Source: Bacillota bacterium
Lineage (GTDB): Bacteria; Bacillota; Clostridia; Clostridiales; Clostridiaceae
Assembly: GCA_023399035.1 (NCBI GenBank)
Contig: JAEWQX010000247.1
Span: 1-64,000, forward strand
Direction of reading: 5' to 3'
Length of the DNA: 64,000 nt
Shown: positions 18,290 to 26,442 of the stretch, piece by piece
How the letters are laid out: each line of letters begins with the position of its first letter
Numbering within the stretch: position 1 is the stretch's first letter
Position numbers and translations under genes: made by a program
The notes under the pieces: generated by a model
Database searches by the model: none
What the model was told of the DNA's origin: nothing
The model's input: only the letters and a program-made list of their open reading frames with translations

Positions 18290-18474
18290 AAGAATACCAC
18301 AAGTTTGACTTGTGGTTCCGGAAAGCTTTTAGCTATGAGTAGAAAAAAAGAAACCTCCATTGTAAAATTATAGTAGGTTTGCCGACCAAAACTATAAAAT
18401 ACAAGGAGGTGTGTCCGGTTAATGGACATTGATTTTACATATTATTTCTTAAACAATATTATTCCACACGATTA
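18290..18474 (+). mobile_element. Possible IS200/IS605-type remnant with an RBS-sequestering leader hairpin
   Basis: An 8-bp hairpin, CCACAAGT/ACTTGTGG with a 3-nt loop (18297-18315), is followed by a long hairpin. In it, ACCTCC-A-TTGTA (18353-18364) pairs with TACAAGGAGGT (18400-18410), and TATAGT pairs with ACTATA inside. The GGAGGT is a good ribosome-binding site, so the stem would hide it. Sub-terminal hairpins and a sequestered transposase RBS are known from IS200-type elements. Only a 17-codon ORF (18422-18475) follows, so any transposase is gone. The rest of 18163-18770 holds nothing gene-like apart from the promoter and hairpin listed separately. Confidence 0.35.
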
Positions 18475-18770
18475 ATATATTATACATTTAACTTATAGGT
18501 TTATTGGATAGTGCTTTATGATATATAATTATCATAGTAGAAATAAAAATTTGAATTTAAAGTTTATAGTATACTAAAAAATATAAATGATTATCATGCT
18601 ATGAGACGATATGGTCTTCATGTATTTTAGAAAAGCTTTAAAGCAAAAATATTAGAATATTAGATTCGTAAGATGATAATATTTTATAAAATACCTGATA
18701 TCAGGTGTATATTTTTGAACACTGAACAAAATGATAATTAGGAAATAAATTAAGAAAAAAGGAAGATTAT

Positions 18771-19523
18771 ATGAGCGATAGAAATTTACAACTTGTCAAT
18801 GAAGATGAAAATATTGATGATTTACAGCTAAATGGCCTTAATTTGATTCAAAAAAAGGATGGATTTAAATTTGGGATAGATGCAGTTCTTTTATCATATT
18901 TTTCAAATGTAAAAACAAGACATAGAGTTATTGATTTATGTACAGGTACAGGCATAGTTCCGTTTTTATTGTATGGAAAATATAATCCTCAGGAAGTAGT
19001 TGGATTAGAAATACAAAGTGATATGGTAGAGATGGCACAAAGAAGTGTAAAGTTTAATTCATTGGAGGATAAGATATCCTTTGTAAACATGGATCTTAAA
19101 GATACAGAACAGTTAAAGAAGCTTGGGAGATTTGATGTTCTTACAGTAAATCCACCATACAAGCTTAATAATGCTGGAATAATTAATCCGTTAGATAAGC
19201 TGGCTATTGCAAGACATGAGATAATGTGTAATCTTGAAGATGTAATTAATGCAGCAAGAATACTTTTAAAGGATAATGGAAGGATGTTTATAGTTCACAG
19301 ACCAGAGAGGCTTGCAGATATCTTTACATTGATGAGAAAGTATAAGATAGAGCCTAAGAGGGTACAGATGGTACATCCTAAGGCTAATAAAGCGCCTAAT
19401 ATAGTCCTTGTGGAGGGGCAGAGAGACGGCGGATCATATCTTAAGTGGGATGAACCTATTTATGTATATGATGAGAATGGGGGATATACAGAACAAATTG
19501 ATAAAATATATGGGAGGAAATAA
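18771..19523 (+). CDS. tRNA1(Val) (adenine-N6)-methyltransferase-like protein (COG4123)
   Basis: This is a 250-residue SAM-dependent methyltransferase. It has the cofactor motif VIDLCTGTGIVPFLL (about 55-69) and the amino-adenine methyltransferase motif NPPY (127-130). The family (TrmN6/YfiC/YabB) modifies an adenine in tRNA in characterised members; the substrate here is inferred. It is followed three bases later by rsmI, the same pairing as yabB-yazA-yabC in Bacillus, which supports an RNA-modification role. Confidence 0.85.
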   Translation: MSDRNLQLVNEDENIDDLQLNGLNLIQKKDGFKFGIDAVLLSYFSNVKTRHRVIDLCTGTGIVPFLLYGKYNPQEVVGLEIQSDMVEMAQRSVKFNSLEDKISFVNMDLKDTEQLKKLGRFDVLTVNPPYKLNNAGIINPLDKLAIARHEIMCNLEDVINAARILLKDNGRMFIVHRPERLADIFTLMRKYKIEPKRVQMVHPKANKAPNIVLVEGQRDGGSYLKWDEPIYVYDENGGYTEQIDKIYGRK

Positions 19524-19526
19524 GAC

Positions 19527-20372
19527 ATGGAAAAAGGAAAATTATATTTAGTACCTACACCAATAGGTAATTTGAAGGATATTACATTAAGAGCATTAGA
19601 GGTATTAAAAGATAGTGATATTATTGCAGCTGAAGATACTAGACAGACACTTAAGCTGTTAAACCATTTTGAAATAAAAAAGCCCCTTATCAGCTATCAT
19701 AAATTTAATGAACAGTCAAAGGGGAATGAAATAGTAGAATTACTCCGTGAAGGAAAAACTATAGCATTGGTATCAGATGCAGGTACACCGGGAATATCAG
19801 ATCCAGGAAGTGTTATAGTACAAAAATGTATAGCTGAAGATATAGAATTTGAAGTTCTTCCTGGAGCTACAGCAATAACAACTGCACTTGTCTATTCAGG
19901 TCTTGATACAACTAAATTTTTATTTAGAGGTTTTCTTCCAAGAGAAAATAAGGATAGAAAGGTTATAACTAATGAACTTTTAAATAGTCAGGAAACTTTA
20001 ATTTTTTATGAAGCACCACATAGATTGCTTGATACATTGTCATATTTATCAGATGCTTTTGGAGATAGAAATATAGCTGTATGCAGAGAATTGACAAAGT
20101 TATATCAAGAAATTTTCAGAGGAAGATTGAGTGAAGCAATTCAGCATTTTGTTGATAATAAGCCTAGAGGAGAATTTGTTCTTGTTTTAGAAGGGAAAAG
20201 GCTTGAAGATATAAAAGAAGAAAAGAAGCAGGAATGGATCAATTTATCCATTGAGGATCATATCTTGAAATATATAAAAGATGGGATAAATAAGAAAGAG
20301 GCCATAAAACTTGTCGCAAAAGATAGAGAATTACCTAAAAGTGAAGTGTATAAATTTTCTACTAACATATAG
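19527..20372 (+). CDS. rsmI: 16S rRNA 2'-O-ribose C1402 methyltransferase
   Basis: RsmI methylates the ribose of C1402 in 16S rRNA at the decoding site. The 281-residue protein has the tetrapyrrole methylase-type fold. It starts with LYLVPTPIGNLKDITLRAL and has EDTRQT, LVSDAGTPGISDPG and GEFVLVLEG in the expected order. GGGAGGAAATAAGAC lies before the ATG. It is co-transcribed with the methyltransferase gene upstream and converges on abrB across a shared terminator. Confidence 0.95.
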   Translation: MEKGKLYLVPTPIGNLKDITLRALEVLKDSDIIAAEDTRQTLKLLNHFEIKKPLISYHKFNEQSKGNEIVELLREGKTIALVSDAGTPGISDPGSVIVQKCIAEDIEFEVLPGATAITTALVYSGLDTTKFLFRGFLPRENKDRKVITNELLNSQETLIFYEAPHRLLDTLSYLSDAFGDRNIAVCRELTKLYQEIFRGRLSEAIQHFVDNKPRGEFVLVLEGKRLEDIKEEKKQEWINLSIEDHILKYIKDGINKKEAIKLVAKDRELPKSEVYKFSTNI

Positions 20373-20412
20373 TTTTTATCGATTTTAGGTTTTAAGATTT
20401 TAATAAAATAAT

Positions 20413-20468
20413 AAAAGTAATACAAGTCTTAATTAAATTTACTTAATAAGACATGTATTACTTTTTAT
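20413..20468. terminator. Shared terminator between convergent rsmI and abrB
   Basis: AAAAGTAATACA...TCTTAA pairs with TTAA...AGACATGTATTACTTTTT. It has an A-run on the left and a T-run on the right, so it can work on both strands. Confidence 0.8.
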
Positions 20469-20495
20469 TATAATAAATTAATATGTATTATTCTA

Positions 20496-20738
20496 TTATC
20501 TGTTTTTCATTTCTTCAAAACATTTTTGGCAGATGTTCTTACCTTTGTAGTTTATAACATCTCTAGCATCTCCACAGAAGATACATGCTGGTTCATATTT
20601 CTTTAAGATTATTTGTTCACCATCTACATATATTTCTAAAGCATCCTTTTCAGCGATGTCTAAAGTTCTTCTTAATTCTATTGGAATTACTATTCTTCCT
20701 AATTCGTCTACTCTTCTTACTACACCTGTTGATTTCAT
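20496..20738 (-). CDS. abrB: AbrB-type transition-state regulator
   Basis: This is an 80-residue DNA-binding regulator. The N-terminal swapped-hairpin domain reads MKSTGVVRRVDELGRIVIPIELRRTLDI. The C-terminal part has a CxxC pair repeated (CIFCGD and ICQKC), a feature of clostridial AbrB proteins that may bind zinc. The ATG at 20738 is preceded by AGGAGGA. The longer frame to 20774 runs through the leader and was rejected. In relatives AbrB represses stationary-phase and sporulation genes. Its promoter (20786-20814) and a Spo0A-type box lie upstream. Confidence 0.9.
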   Translation of the reverse strand: MKSTGVVRRVDELGRIVIPIELRRTLDIAEKDALEIYVDGEQIILKKYEPACIFCGDARDVINYKGKNICQKCFEEMKNR

Positions 20739-20766
20739 AATAAAAAAAATCCTCCTAATTACACAA

Positions 20767-20773
20767 TTCGACA
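20767..20773 (-). promoter_or_regulatory. Spo0A box (0A box) in the abrB leader
   Basis: TGTCGAA on the minus strand is an exact match to the core 0A box (TGNCGAA). It lies about 15 bases downstream of the abrB -10 element, where phosphorylated Spo0A represses abrB in Bacillus. Confidence 0.6.
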
Positions 20774-20785
20774 TTCTACAATGCT

Positions 20786-20814
20786 ATATTACCAAGTATG
20801 TAATATAAAGTCAA
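20786..20814 (-). promoter_or_regulatory. abrB promoter
   Basis: On the minus strand TTGACT (20809-20814), a 17-nt spacer and TAATAT (20786-20791) form a good SigA promoter. Confidence 0.75.
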
Positions 20815-21283
20815 TAAATATTTCACTTTCTATATAAGAAATTACAAATTTCAACTTTAAAAAACATCATAGATAAAATATACTACCATAATTTAGAAAT
20901 GTCAATAGAAAATTTAGAGGAAAATAATCAAAAATAATAAAAAATTAAAAACTTGGATGATGGCATGAATAGGAGGTTAGAATGTGATAGAAAATTGCTC
21001 TATAGTATGATTTATATAAAAAAGTTATAAAAAATTTACAAATACAAGGATAAAAGTAATTAATCAACTCTTAAGGAGAAAAAACAGAAACTATAAGCAA
21101 TAATGTCGACAAATTACATAAAATAGATATTTTTCATAAGATTACTTTAAAGAAAATATGAAAATTTTATGTCTAAATGTATAGAAGTTGAATAATATAG
21201 ATATACTTGATTATAAATAAATATACTATATCATTATGAATAAATTGGAAAAAGCATAGCTTGCTTATGATGTTAGAATTAAC
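20815..21283. other. AT-rich intergenic region between abrB and the DUF1836 gene
   Basis: No protein-coding frame with a start and ribosome-binding site of useful length was found. An AGGAGG at 20971 is followed only by ATG-TGA and an 8-codon GTG frame. A palindrome TGTCGACA at 21104-21111 contains the 0A-box core on both strands. The rest is A/T-rich without clear structure. Confidence 0.5.
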
Positions 21284-21312
21284 TTGTAATAAGTTCATGT
21301 ATACTATATAAT
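21284..21312 (+). promoter_or_regulatory. Promoter of the DUF1836 gene
   Basis: TTGTAA (21284-21289), a 17-nt spacer and TATAAT (21307-21312) lie about 35 bases before the start codon. Confidence 0.65.
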
Positions 21313-21348
21313 ATAATAAAGTAGTATGAGAAAGTGTAGGTGGATAGT

Positions 21349-21939
21349 ATGAAAAGAAAATTTGATTCTAACTATATAAAAGAATTAGCAGAAGAAATGT
21401 CAAAAAGTAGTTCAATTTCATATGATGATCTACCAAAATATGATTTATTTCTATCACAAGTTATAGATTATTTAAATGATAAATTTGTAAATGAAAAGTT
21501 TACTAATAATATAGTACAAAACTATACAAAGAGTGAAGTTATCACAAAACCTGAGGACGGAAAAAAAAGAGGATATACCAAGATGCATTTAATACAGCTT
21601 GTACTTCTTAGTTATATGAGACCTGTATTAACGACAGAGGAAATTAAAAAGGTATTTAGTTTAGCATTTAATCAGATAAATGATAGAAGTGATGATATAT
21701 TATCATGGGAAGAAGCATATAAGACATTTGTACAAATACAAGAAGAAAGTTTGGATGACTATTTAATAACTTCATTGACACATGAAGAAAAACTTGAACA
21801 ATTGGTCAAAGAGTTTAATCTTGAAGAAAAAGATGAAGAGAGAATAAAAATATTTTTATTAGTACTGTCTTTGATAGCAGAAGCAAGTGTTATCAAAAAG
21901 TTAGTTCAAAAAATAGTAAATGAATATCATGCTGAATAA
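21349..21939 (+). CDS. DUF1836 domain-containing protein
   Basis: This 196-residue protein matches DUF1836, with LPKYDLFLSQVIDYLND (about 29-45), then GYTKMHLIQLVLLSYMRPVLTTEEIKKVF. The middle part resembles a MerR-like winged helix, so DNA binding is plausible but unproven. The ATG at 21349 has TAGGTGG upstream; a GTG at 21340 overlaps that site. The gene ends before a very strong terminator at 21978-22024. Confidence 0.75.
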   Translation: MKRKFDSNYIKELAEEMSKSSSISYDDLPKYDLFLSQVIDYLNDKFVNEKFTNNIVQNYTKSEVITKPEDGKKRGYTKMHLIQLVLLSYMRPVLTTEEIKKVFSLAFNQINDRSDDILSWEEAYKTFVQIQEESLDDYLITSLTHEEKLEQLVKEFNLEEKDEERIKIFLLVLSLIAEASVIKKLVQKIVNEYHAE

Positions 21940-21977
21940 GCTTATATTTATTTATAAAATAAGAAATCTAGTTGCAG

Positions 21978-22024
21978 CACTTATTTAATGAATAGTGATA
22001 TAGTATTCATTAAATAAGTGTTTT
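21978..22024 (+). terminator. Strong terminator after the DUF1836 gene
   Basis: A perfect 17-bp stem, CACTTATTTAATGAATA (21978-21994) with TATTCATTAAATAAGTG (22004-22020), has a 9-nt loop and is followed by TTTT. Confidence 0.85.
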
Positions 22025-22047
22025 CTATATTGCGAAGAGGTATTTTT

Positions 22048-24336
22048 ATGGAAAAAATTATTATAAGAGAATCTGTGAGGAATTTAGTTGAGTTCTGTTT
22101 TTTAAAAGGGGATATAGATAATCGTTTTTCAGGAACAGCAAGAGCACTTGAGGGCACGAAAGCACACCAAAAGCTTCAAAAGGATAATTCAGAGATATAT
22201 CCTAAATATGAAAAAGAAGTTTTTTTAACTCATGATTTTGAACTTGAAAATAGTATTATAAAGGTTGAAGGAAGAGCAGACAGCATAATATATGATGATG
22301 ACAAGATTATAATCGAAGAAATAAAGTCAACATATAAGAGTTTTGCATATATTGATGATCTTAATGAAGTTCACTGGGCTCAGGCTAAGGTATATGCTTT
22401 GATTTATGCCATAGATAATAATTTAAATGAAATTTATATAAGATTGTCTTATGTACAGCTAGAAACATATGAAGTTAAAAGTTTTGAGCGACTTTTTACC
22501 ATTGAAGAATTAAAGAATTTTACATCAGATATATTGAGACAATATGAAAAGTTCAGTATGTTTATACATAATCAGAAAATAAGTAGAAATGAATCCATAA
22601 GGGGAGTAGCGTTTCCATTTGAGTCTTATAGGGAGGGGCAGAGAAAGCTTATAAATGTTGTATATTACACAATTAAAGAGCAGGAAATGCTGTTTGCACA
22701 GGCACCTACAGGAATAGGGAAGACTATATCAACAATATTCCCAGCAGTTAAGGCATTGGGAGAGGAAATGGGTGACAAAATAATATATCTTACTCCTAAG
22801 ACAATAAACAGGGAGGTTGCAAAAGACACATTTGATAAACTGCGTCATGAAGGATTGAAGTTCAAAAGCATAGTATTAACTGCAAAAGAAAAATCATGTA
22901 TTAATGAAGAATTCGACTGTAATCCTGATAAATGTATATATGCAAAAGAATACTATAATAAAGTGAAAGATGTAGTATTAGAGGTTTTAAGCGAAAATGA
23001 TAGTATTTCTGTGGAAATACTACATCATTATTCAGAAAAATATAAAGTATGTCCTTTTGAGCTTTCATTGGATATAAGCATGTATTGTGACGGTATTATA
23101 TGTGACTATAATTATATGTTTGATCCACGCGTATCCCTTACAAGGATGATAGAACAAGGAGATAACATAGTTCTTATTGATGAATCTCATAACCTGATTG
23201 ATAGAGCAAAATCAATGTATTCTGCATCATTAAACAAGAGTCAGATATTGAGCTGTAAGAAGATAGCTAAAGGAAAGCTTGGGAAACTTCATTCCATATT
23301 AGGAAAATTAAATAGTTATTTCATAGAATTGAGGAATGAGTGTACTCATAGGGATTTAACATGGTTTTATGAAAGTGATGCACCAAAAGATTTATCAAAA
23401 CATCTGAATATGTATTTAAAAGAAAGTGAAGAAGTTCTTGTAAGAGGAAATAAGTTTCAAGGATATGATGAAATACTCCAATTATATTTTGATATAAGTT
23501 CATTTAATACAATCCTTCAGTTATATGATGATAATTACGTTACATGTGTGGAAAAGGATCATCAGGAAGTTAAAATAACCTTATACTGTGTTAATCCAGC
23601 TGAAAATATAAAGAAGTGTCTAAAGAAAAATCATTCAACTATTTTATTTTCAGCAACATTATCACCAATAAAATATTATATAGATATGCTTGGAGGAAAT
23701 GATGAAAATTATAGATTAAAGCTTCCTTCACCATTTAAAAAAGAAAACTTAGAGGTATTTGTTAGTCCAATAAATATAAGGTATAAGTATAGAACTAAAA
23801 CACTGCCTTATGTTATAGATAAGATATGCAGCTTTGTCAATGAGCAGAAGGGAAACTACATTGTATTTTCACCATCTTATGTTTATATGGAAGCTCTGTG
23901 GGAACAAATAAAAAGTTGTGAGGATATAGCTGGATTCAAGCTCATTAAGCAGAAAGCCAGCATGAATGAAAATGAAAAGAGTGAATTTTTGAAACATTTC
24001 AGAGAAAATAACAACCTGCTTGTATTCTGTGTACTTGGAGGTATGTTTTCAGAAGGAATTGATCTTCCAGGAGAGCAGCTTATAGGAAGTGCTATAATAG
24101 GTGTTGGATATCCTAAGATAGCTATGGAAAATGAAATAAGCAGGGAATTCTTTAAAGAAAGTGGATATGACTATGCATATGTATATCCAGGAATAAATAA
24201 GGTTCAGCAGGCAGCAGGAAGAGTAATAAGGACAGAAGAAGATAAGGGAAGAGTGCTTCTGATTGATGATAGGTATACATCAGCTCAGTATAGTTCATTG
24301 TTGCCTTCAGAGTGGTATCCAATAAAAAAGTTCTAA
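22048..24336 (+). CDS. DinG/XPD-family ATP-dependent DNA helicase with PD-(D/E)XK-like N-terminus
   Basis: This is a 762-residue superfamily 2 helicase. Walker A is APTGIGKT (219-226) and the DEAH box is DESH (378-381). Cysteines C284, C291, C296 and C335 are placed like the Fe-S cluster ligands of XPD. The C-terminal part has GGMFSEGIDLPG and QAAGRVIRTEEDKG (motifs V/VI). The first ~190 residues resemble a RecB/Cas4-like nuclease core, with D78 and E91-x-K93 (GRAD...EEIKS). The ATG at 22048 follows GAAGAGG. The likely role is unwinding damaged or branched DNA. Neither the function nor nuclease activity is shown by the sequence alone. Confidence 0.83.
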   Translation: MEKIIIRESVRNLVEFCFLKGDIDNRFSGTARALEGTKAHQKLQKDNSEIYPKYEKEVFLTHDFELENSIIKVEGRADSIIYDDDKIIIEEIKSTYKSFAYIDDLNEVHWAQAKVYALIYAIDNNLNEIYIRLSYVQLETYEVKSFERLFTIEELKNFTSDILRQYEKFSMFIHNQKISRNESIRGVAFPFESYREGQRKLINVVYYTIKEQEMLFAQAPTGIGKTISTIFPAVKALGEEMGDKIIYLTPKTINREVAKDTFDKLRHEGLKFKSIVLTAKEKSCINEEFDCNPDKCIYAKEYYNKVKDVVLEVLSENDSISVEILHHYSEKYKVCPFELSLDISMYCDGIICDYNYMFDPRVSLTRMIEQGDNIVLIDESHNLIDRAKSMYSASLNKSQILSCKKIAKGKLGKLHSILGKLNSYFIELRNECTHRDLTWFYESDAPKDLSKHLNMYLKESEEVLVRGNKFQGYDEILQLYFDISSFNTILQLYDDNYVTCVEKDHQEVKITLYCVNPAENIKKCLKKNHSTILFSATLSPIKYYIDMLGGNDENYRLKLPSPFKKENLEVFVSPINIRYKYRTKTLPYVIDKICSFVNEQKGNYIVFSPSYVYMEALWEQIKSCEDIAGFKLIKQKASMNENEKSEFLKHFRENNNLLVFCVLGGMFSEGIDLPGEQLIGSAIIGVGYPKIAMENEISREFFKESGYDYAYVYPGINKVQQAAGRVIRTEEDKGRVLLIDDRYTSAQYSSLLPSEWYPIKKF

Positions 24337-24415
24337 ATAATAAAGTATTTTTAGGAAATAAAACAAAAAGTTTATTTATCTATTTAAGTATGTTAAAATA
24401 TTCATGTTAGTTTAC

Positions 24416-24453
24416 AATAAAATATTAGATTACAAATAAAATATTAGATTACA
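24416..24453. repeat. Perfect 19-bp tandem duplication
   Basis: AATAAAATATTAGATTACA occurs twice, back to back (24416-24434 and 24435-24453), in the leader of the aminotransferase gene. Confidence 0.9.
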
Positions 24454-24508
24454 GTAGAATATACATTGCAGTATAAATATTAAAAGTTAACATTAAGGAG
24501 CGAGGATA

Positions 24509-25690
24509 ATGAATATTCCATTAATTGATTTAAAAGCTCAATATAAATCTATTTCTGAAGATTTAGATAGAGTAACTAAAGAAGTTTTATCTTCTGCAGC
24601 TTACATAATGGGTAAGAACGTAACAGAATTTGAAAAAGAATTCGCTGAATATATAGGAGTTAAACATGCAATATCAGTAGGGAACGGAACTGATGCTTTG
24701 GTTATTGCATTAAAATCTTTAGGAATAGGTCCTGGTGATGAAGTAATCACTTCAACATTTACTTATTTTGCTTCAGCAGAATGTATTTCAGCAGTTGGAG
24801 CTACACCGGTTTTTGTTGATGTAGAAAAAGATACATTTAATATGGATCCATCTAAATTAGAAGAAAAAATTACAGATAAGACAAAAGCAATTATACCTGT
24901 ACATATTTTTGGTCAGAGCGCAGATATGGATCCAATAAACGAAATAGCTAAGAAACATAACTTAAAGGTTGTTGAGGATGCCTGTCAGGCTGTAGGAGCT
25001 AAGTACAAGGGCAGAATGATTGGAACATTAGGAGATGCAGCATGCTTCTCATTCTTCCCAACAAAGAATCTTTCGTGTGCTGGTGATGGTGGTATGATAG
25101 TTACTGATGATGATGATATCGCTACTATTGCAAAAGCATTAAGAACTCATGGAAGTGGAGAAACAGGACAAAAAGCATATAATTTATTAAATAATATTAC
25201 ACAAGAAATAGAAACATCAAAAGATGGTGATGATACAGTTTACAATCCATTAAAGTATTATAATTATCTAATTGGGTTCAATTCAAGATTAGATGCTATT
25301 CAAGGTGCCATATTAAGAGTTAAATTACCTCATTTAGATACATGGAATGGCAATAGAAGAAAAGTTGCAGAAATATATAATAGAGAATTTAAGGATGTTG
25401 ATGTGGTTACACCAGTAAGCAGAGAAGAAAACGAAGTTATATATCATCAATATGTATTACAATGTGACGATAGAGAAGCTATGTTAAATAAATTAAAGGA
25501 AAAAGGTGTTGCCACTGGAGTTTACTATCCAGTACCTTTACATTTACAAAAGGTATATGCAGATTTAGGTTATAAAGAAGGAGATATGCCTGTTGCAGAA
25601 TATCTTTCACATAGAACTTTTGCAATACCTGTATATCCAGAACTAAATGAAGAACAAATAAAATATATAGTTGATGCAATAAAAGCTTAG
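24509..25690 (+). CDS. DegT/DnrJ/EryC1 sugar aminotransferase (WbpE-like)
   Basis: This is a 393-residue PLP-dependent sugar aminotransferase. The cofactor lysine is K186 in FFPTKNLSCAGDGG, and EDACQAVGA (about 152-160) binds the ring. Together with the following acetyltransferase and nucleotide-sugar dehydrogenase it matches WbpE, which aminates UDP-3-keto-N-acetylglucosaminuronate. The substrate is inferred from context. AAGGAGCGAGG precedes the ATG. It opens a three-gene unit for a surface polysaccharide precursor. The genes are separated by 80-95 bases, one gap holding a heptamer-repeat element. Confidence 0.82.
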   Translation: MNIPLIDLKAQYKSISEDLDRVTKEVLSSAAYIMGKNVTEFEKEFAEYIGVKHAISVGNGTDALVIALKSLGIGPGDEVITSTFTYFASAECISAVGATPVFVDVEKDTFNMDPSKLEEKITDKTKAIIPVHIFGQSADMDPINEIAKKHNLKVVEDACQAVGAKYKGRMIGTLGDAACFSFFPTKNLSCAGDGGMIVTDDDDIATIAKALRTHGSGETGQKAYNLLNNITQEIETSKDGDDTVYNPLKYYNYLIGFNSRLDAIQGAILRVKLPHLDTWNGNRRKVAEIYNREFKDVDVVTPVSREENEVIYHQYVLQCDDREAMLNKLKEKGVATGVYYPVPLHLQKVYADLGYKEGDMPVAEYLSHRTFAIPVYPELNEEQIKYIVDAIKA

Positions 25691-25710
25691 ATCAGTTTAA
25701 ATTTGAGAAT

Positions 25711-25766
25711 GGATAGTTGAAAGTTAAAATCTCTAACTATCAATTTTTCATTTTCATTATTGACTG
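25711..25766. repeat. Heptamer-repeat element, copy 5 (aminotransferase-acetyltransferase gap)
   Basis: AGTTGAA and AGTTAAA are followed by an ATCTCT core and the inverse arm AACTATC, AATTTTT, CATTTTC, ATTATTG. It fits between the stop codon and the next ribosome-binding site. Confidence 0.7.
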
Positions 25767-25784
25767 AAAAAAGAGGGAGTAATT

Positions 25785-26363
25785 ATGGAAAAGAACTATT
25801 TTGTACACGAATCAAGTTATGTAGATGACAATGTCAAAATCGGAGATGGAACAAAAATATGGCACTTTTCTCACGTTATGAGCAATTCTGAAATGGGTGA
25901 AAAATGCAATATAGGTCAGAATGTAGTTATATCTCCAGGAGTAAAGCTTGGAAATGGAGTAAAGATACAAAACAATGTATCTGTCTACACAGGGGTTATA
26001 TGTGAAGATGATGTATTTTTAGGGCCATCATGTGTATTTACAAATGTAATAAATCCTAGAAGCTTTATTGAGAGAAAAACTGAATATAGAGACACTATAA
26101 TTGGAAAAGGTGCATCAGTTGGTGCTAATGTAACAATTGTATGTGGACACAATATAGGTAAATATGCACTAATTGGAGCTGGAGCAGTAGTTACTAAGAA
26201 TATACCAGATTATGCTTTGGTTATGGGGAATCCAGCTAGAATAAAAGGCTATGTATGTAAATGTGGTGAAAAATTATCCTTTGATGATAATCATCATGGA
26301 ACATGTCCCGCTTGTGGATTAAATTATACTAAAGATAATGATAAAGTTGAATGCAACGAGTAA
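25785..26363 (+). CDS. Sugar O/N-acetyltransferase with left-handed beta-helix (WbpD-like)
   Basis: This 192-residue hexapeptide-repeat protein starts with [23 protein letters not shown] and continues with G-x-x-x-x-I/V hexads through about residue 150. This matches UDP-2-acetamido-3-amino-glucuronate N-acetyltransferases (WbpD). The C-terminus adds a four-cysteine knuckle (CKCGEKL...CPACG), probably a small zinc ribbon that is found in a subset of the family. GAGGGAGTAATT precedes the ATG. Its position between the aminotransferase and dehydrogenase supports the acylation step of a diacetamido uronic acid pathway. Confidence 0.85.
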   Translation: MEKNYFVHESSYVDDNVKIGDGTKIWHFSHVMSNSEMGEKCNIGQNVVISPGVKLGNGVKIQNNVSVYTGVICEDDVFLGPSCVFTNVINPRSFIERKTEYRDTIIGKGASVGANVTIVCGHNIGKYALIGAGAVVTKNIPDYALVMGNPARIKGYVCKCGEKLSFDDNHHGTCPACGLNYTKDNDKVECNE

Positions 26364-26442
26364 GTTTAAGAGATGTCTATTAAAATTTATAACATAAATA
26401 GTAATATGATCATTTGTATTATATGATTATAGGAGGTATAAC

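Noticed and set aside
18211..18429. Minus-strand 72-codon frame across the hairpin region near 18.3 kb
   Set aside because: It crosses two strong hairpins, lacks a good ribosome-binding site and resembles no protein. The hairpins explain the sequence better.
20971..21010. Small peptide gene after AGGAGG at 20971
   Set aside because: The ATG is followed at once by TGA, and the GTG frame has only eight codons. There is no sign of a real product.
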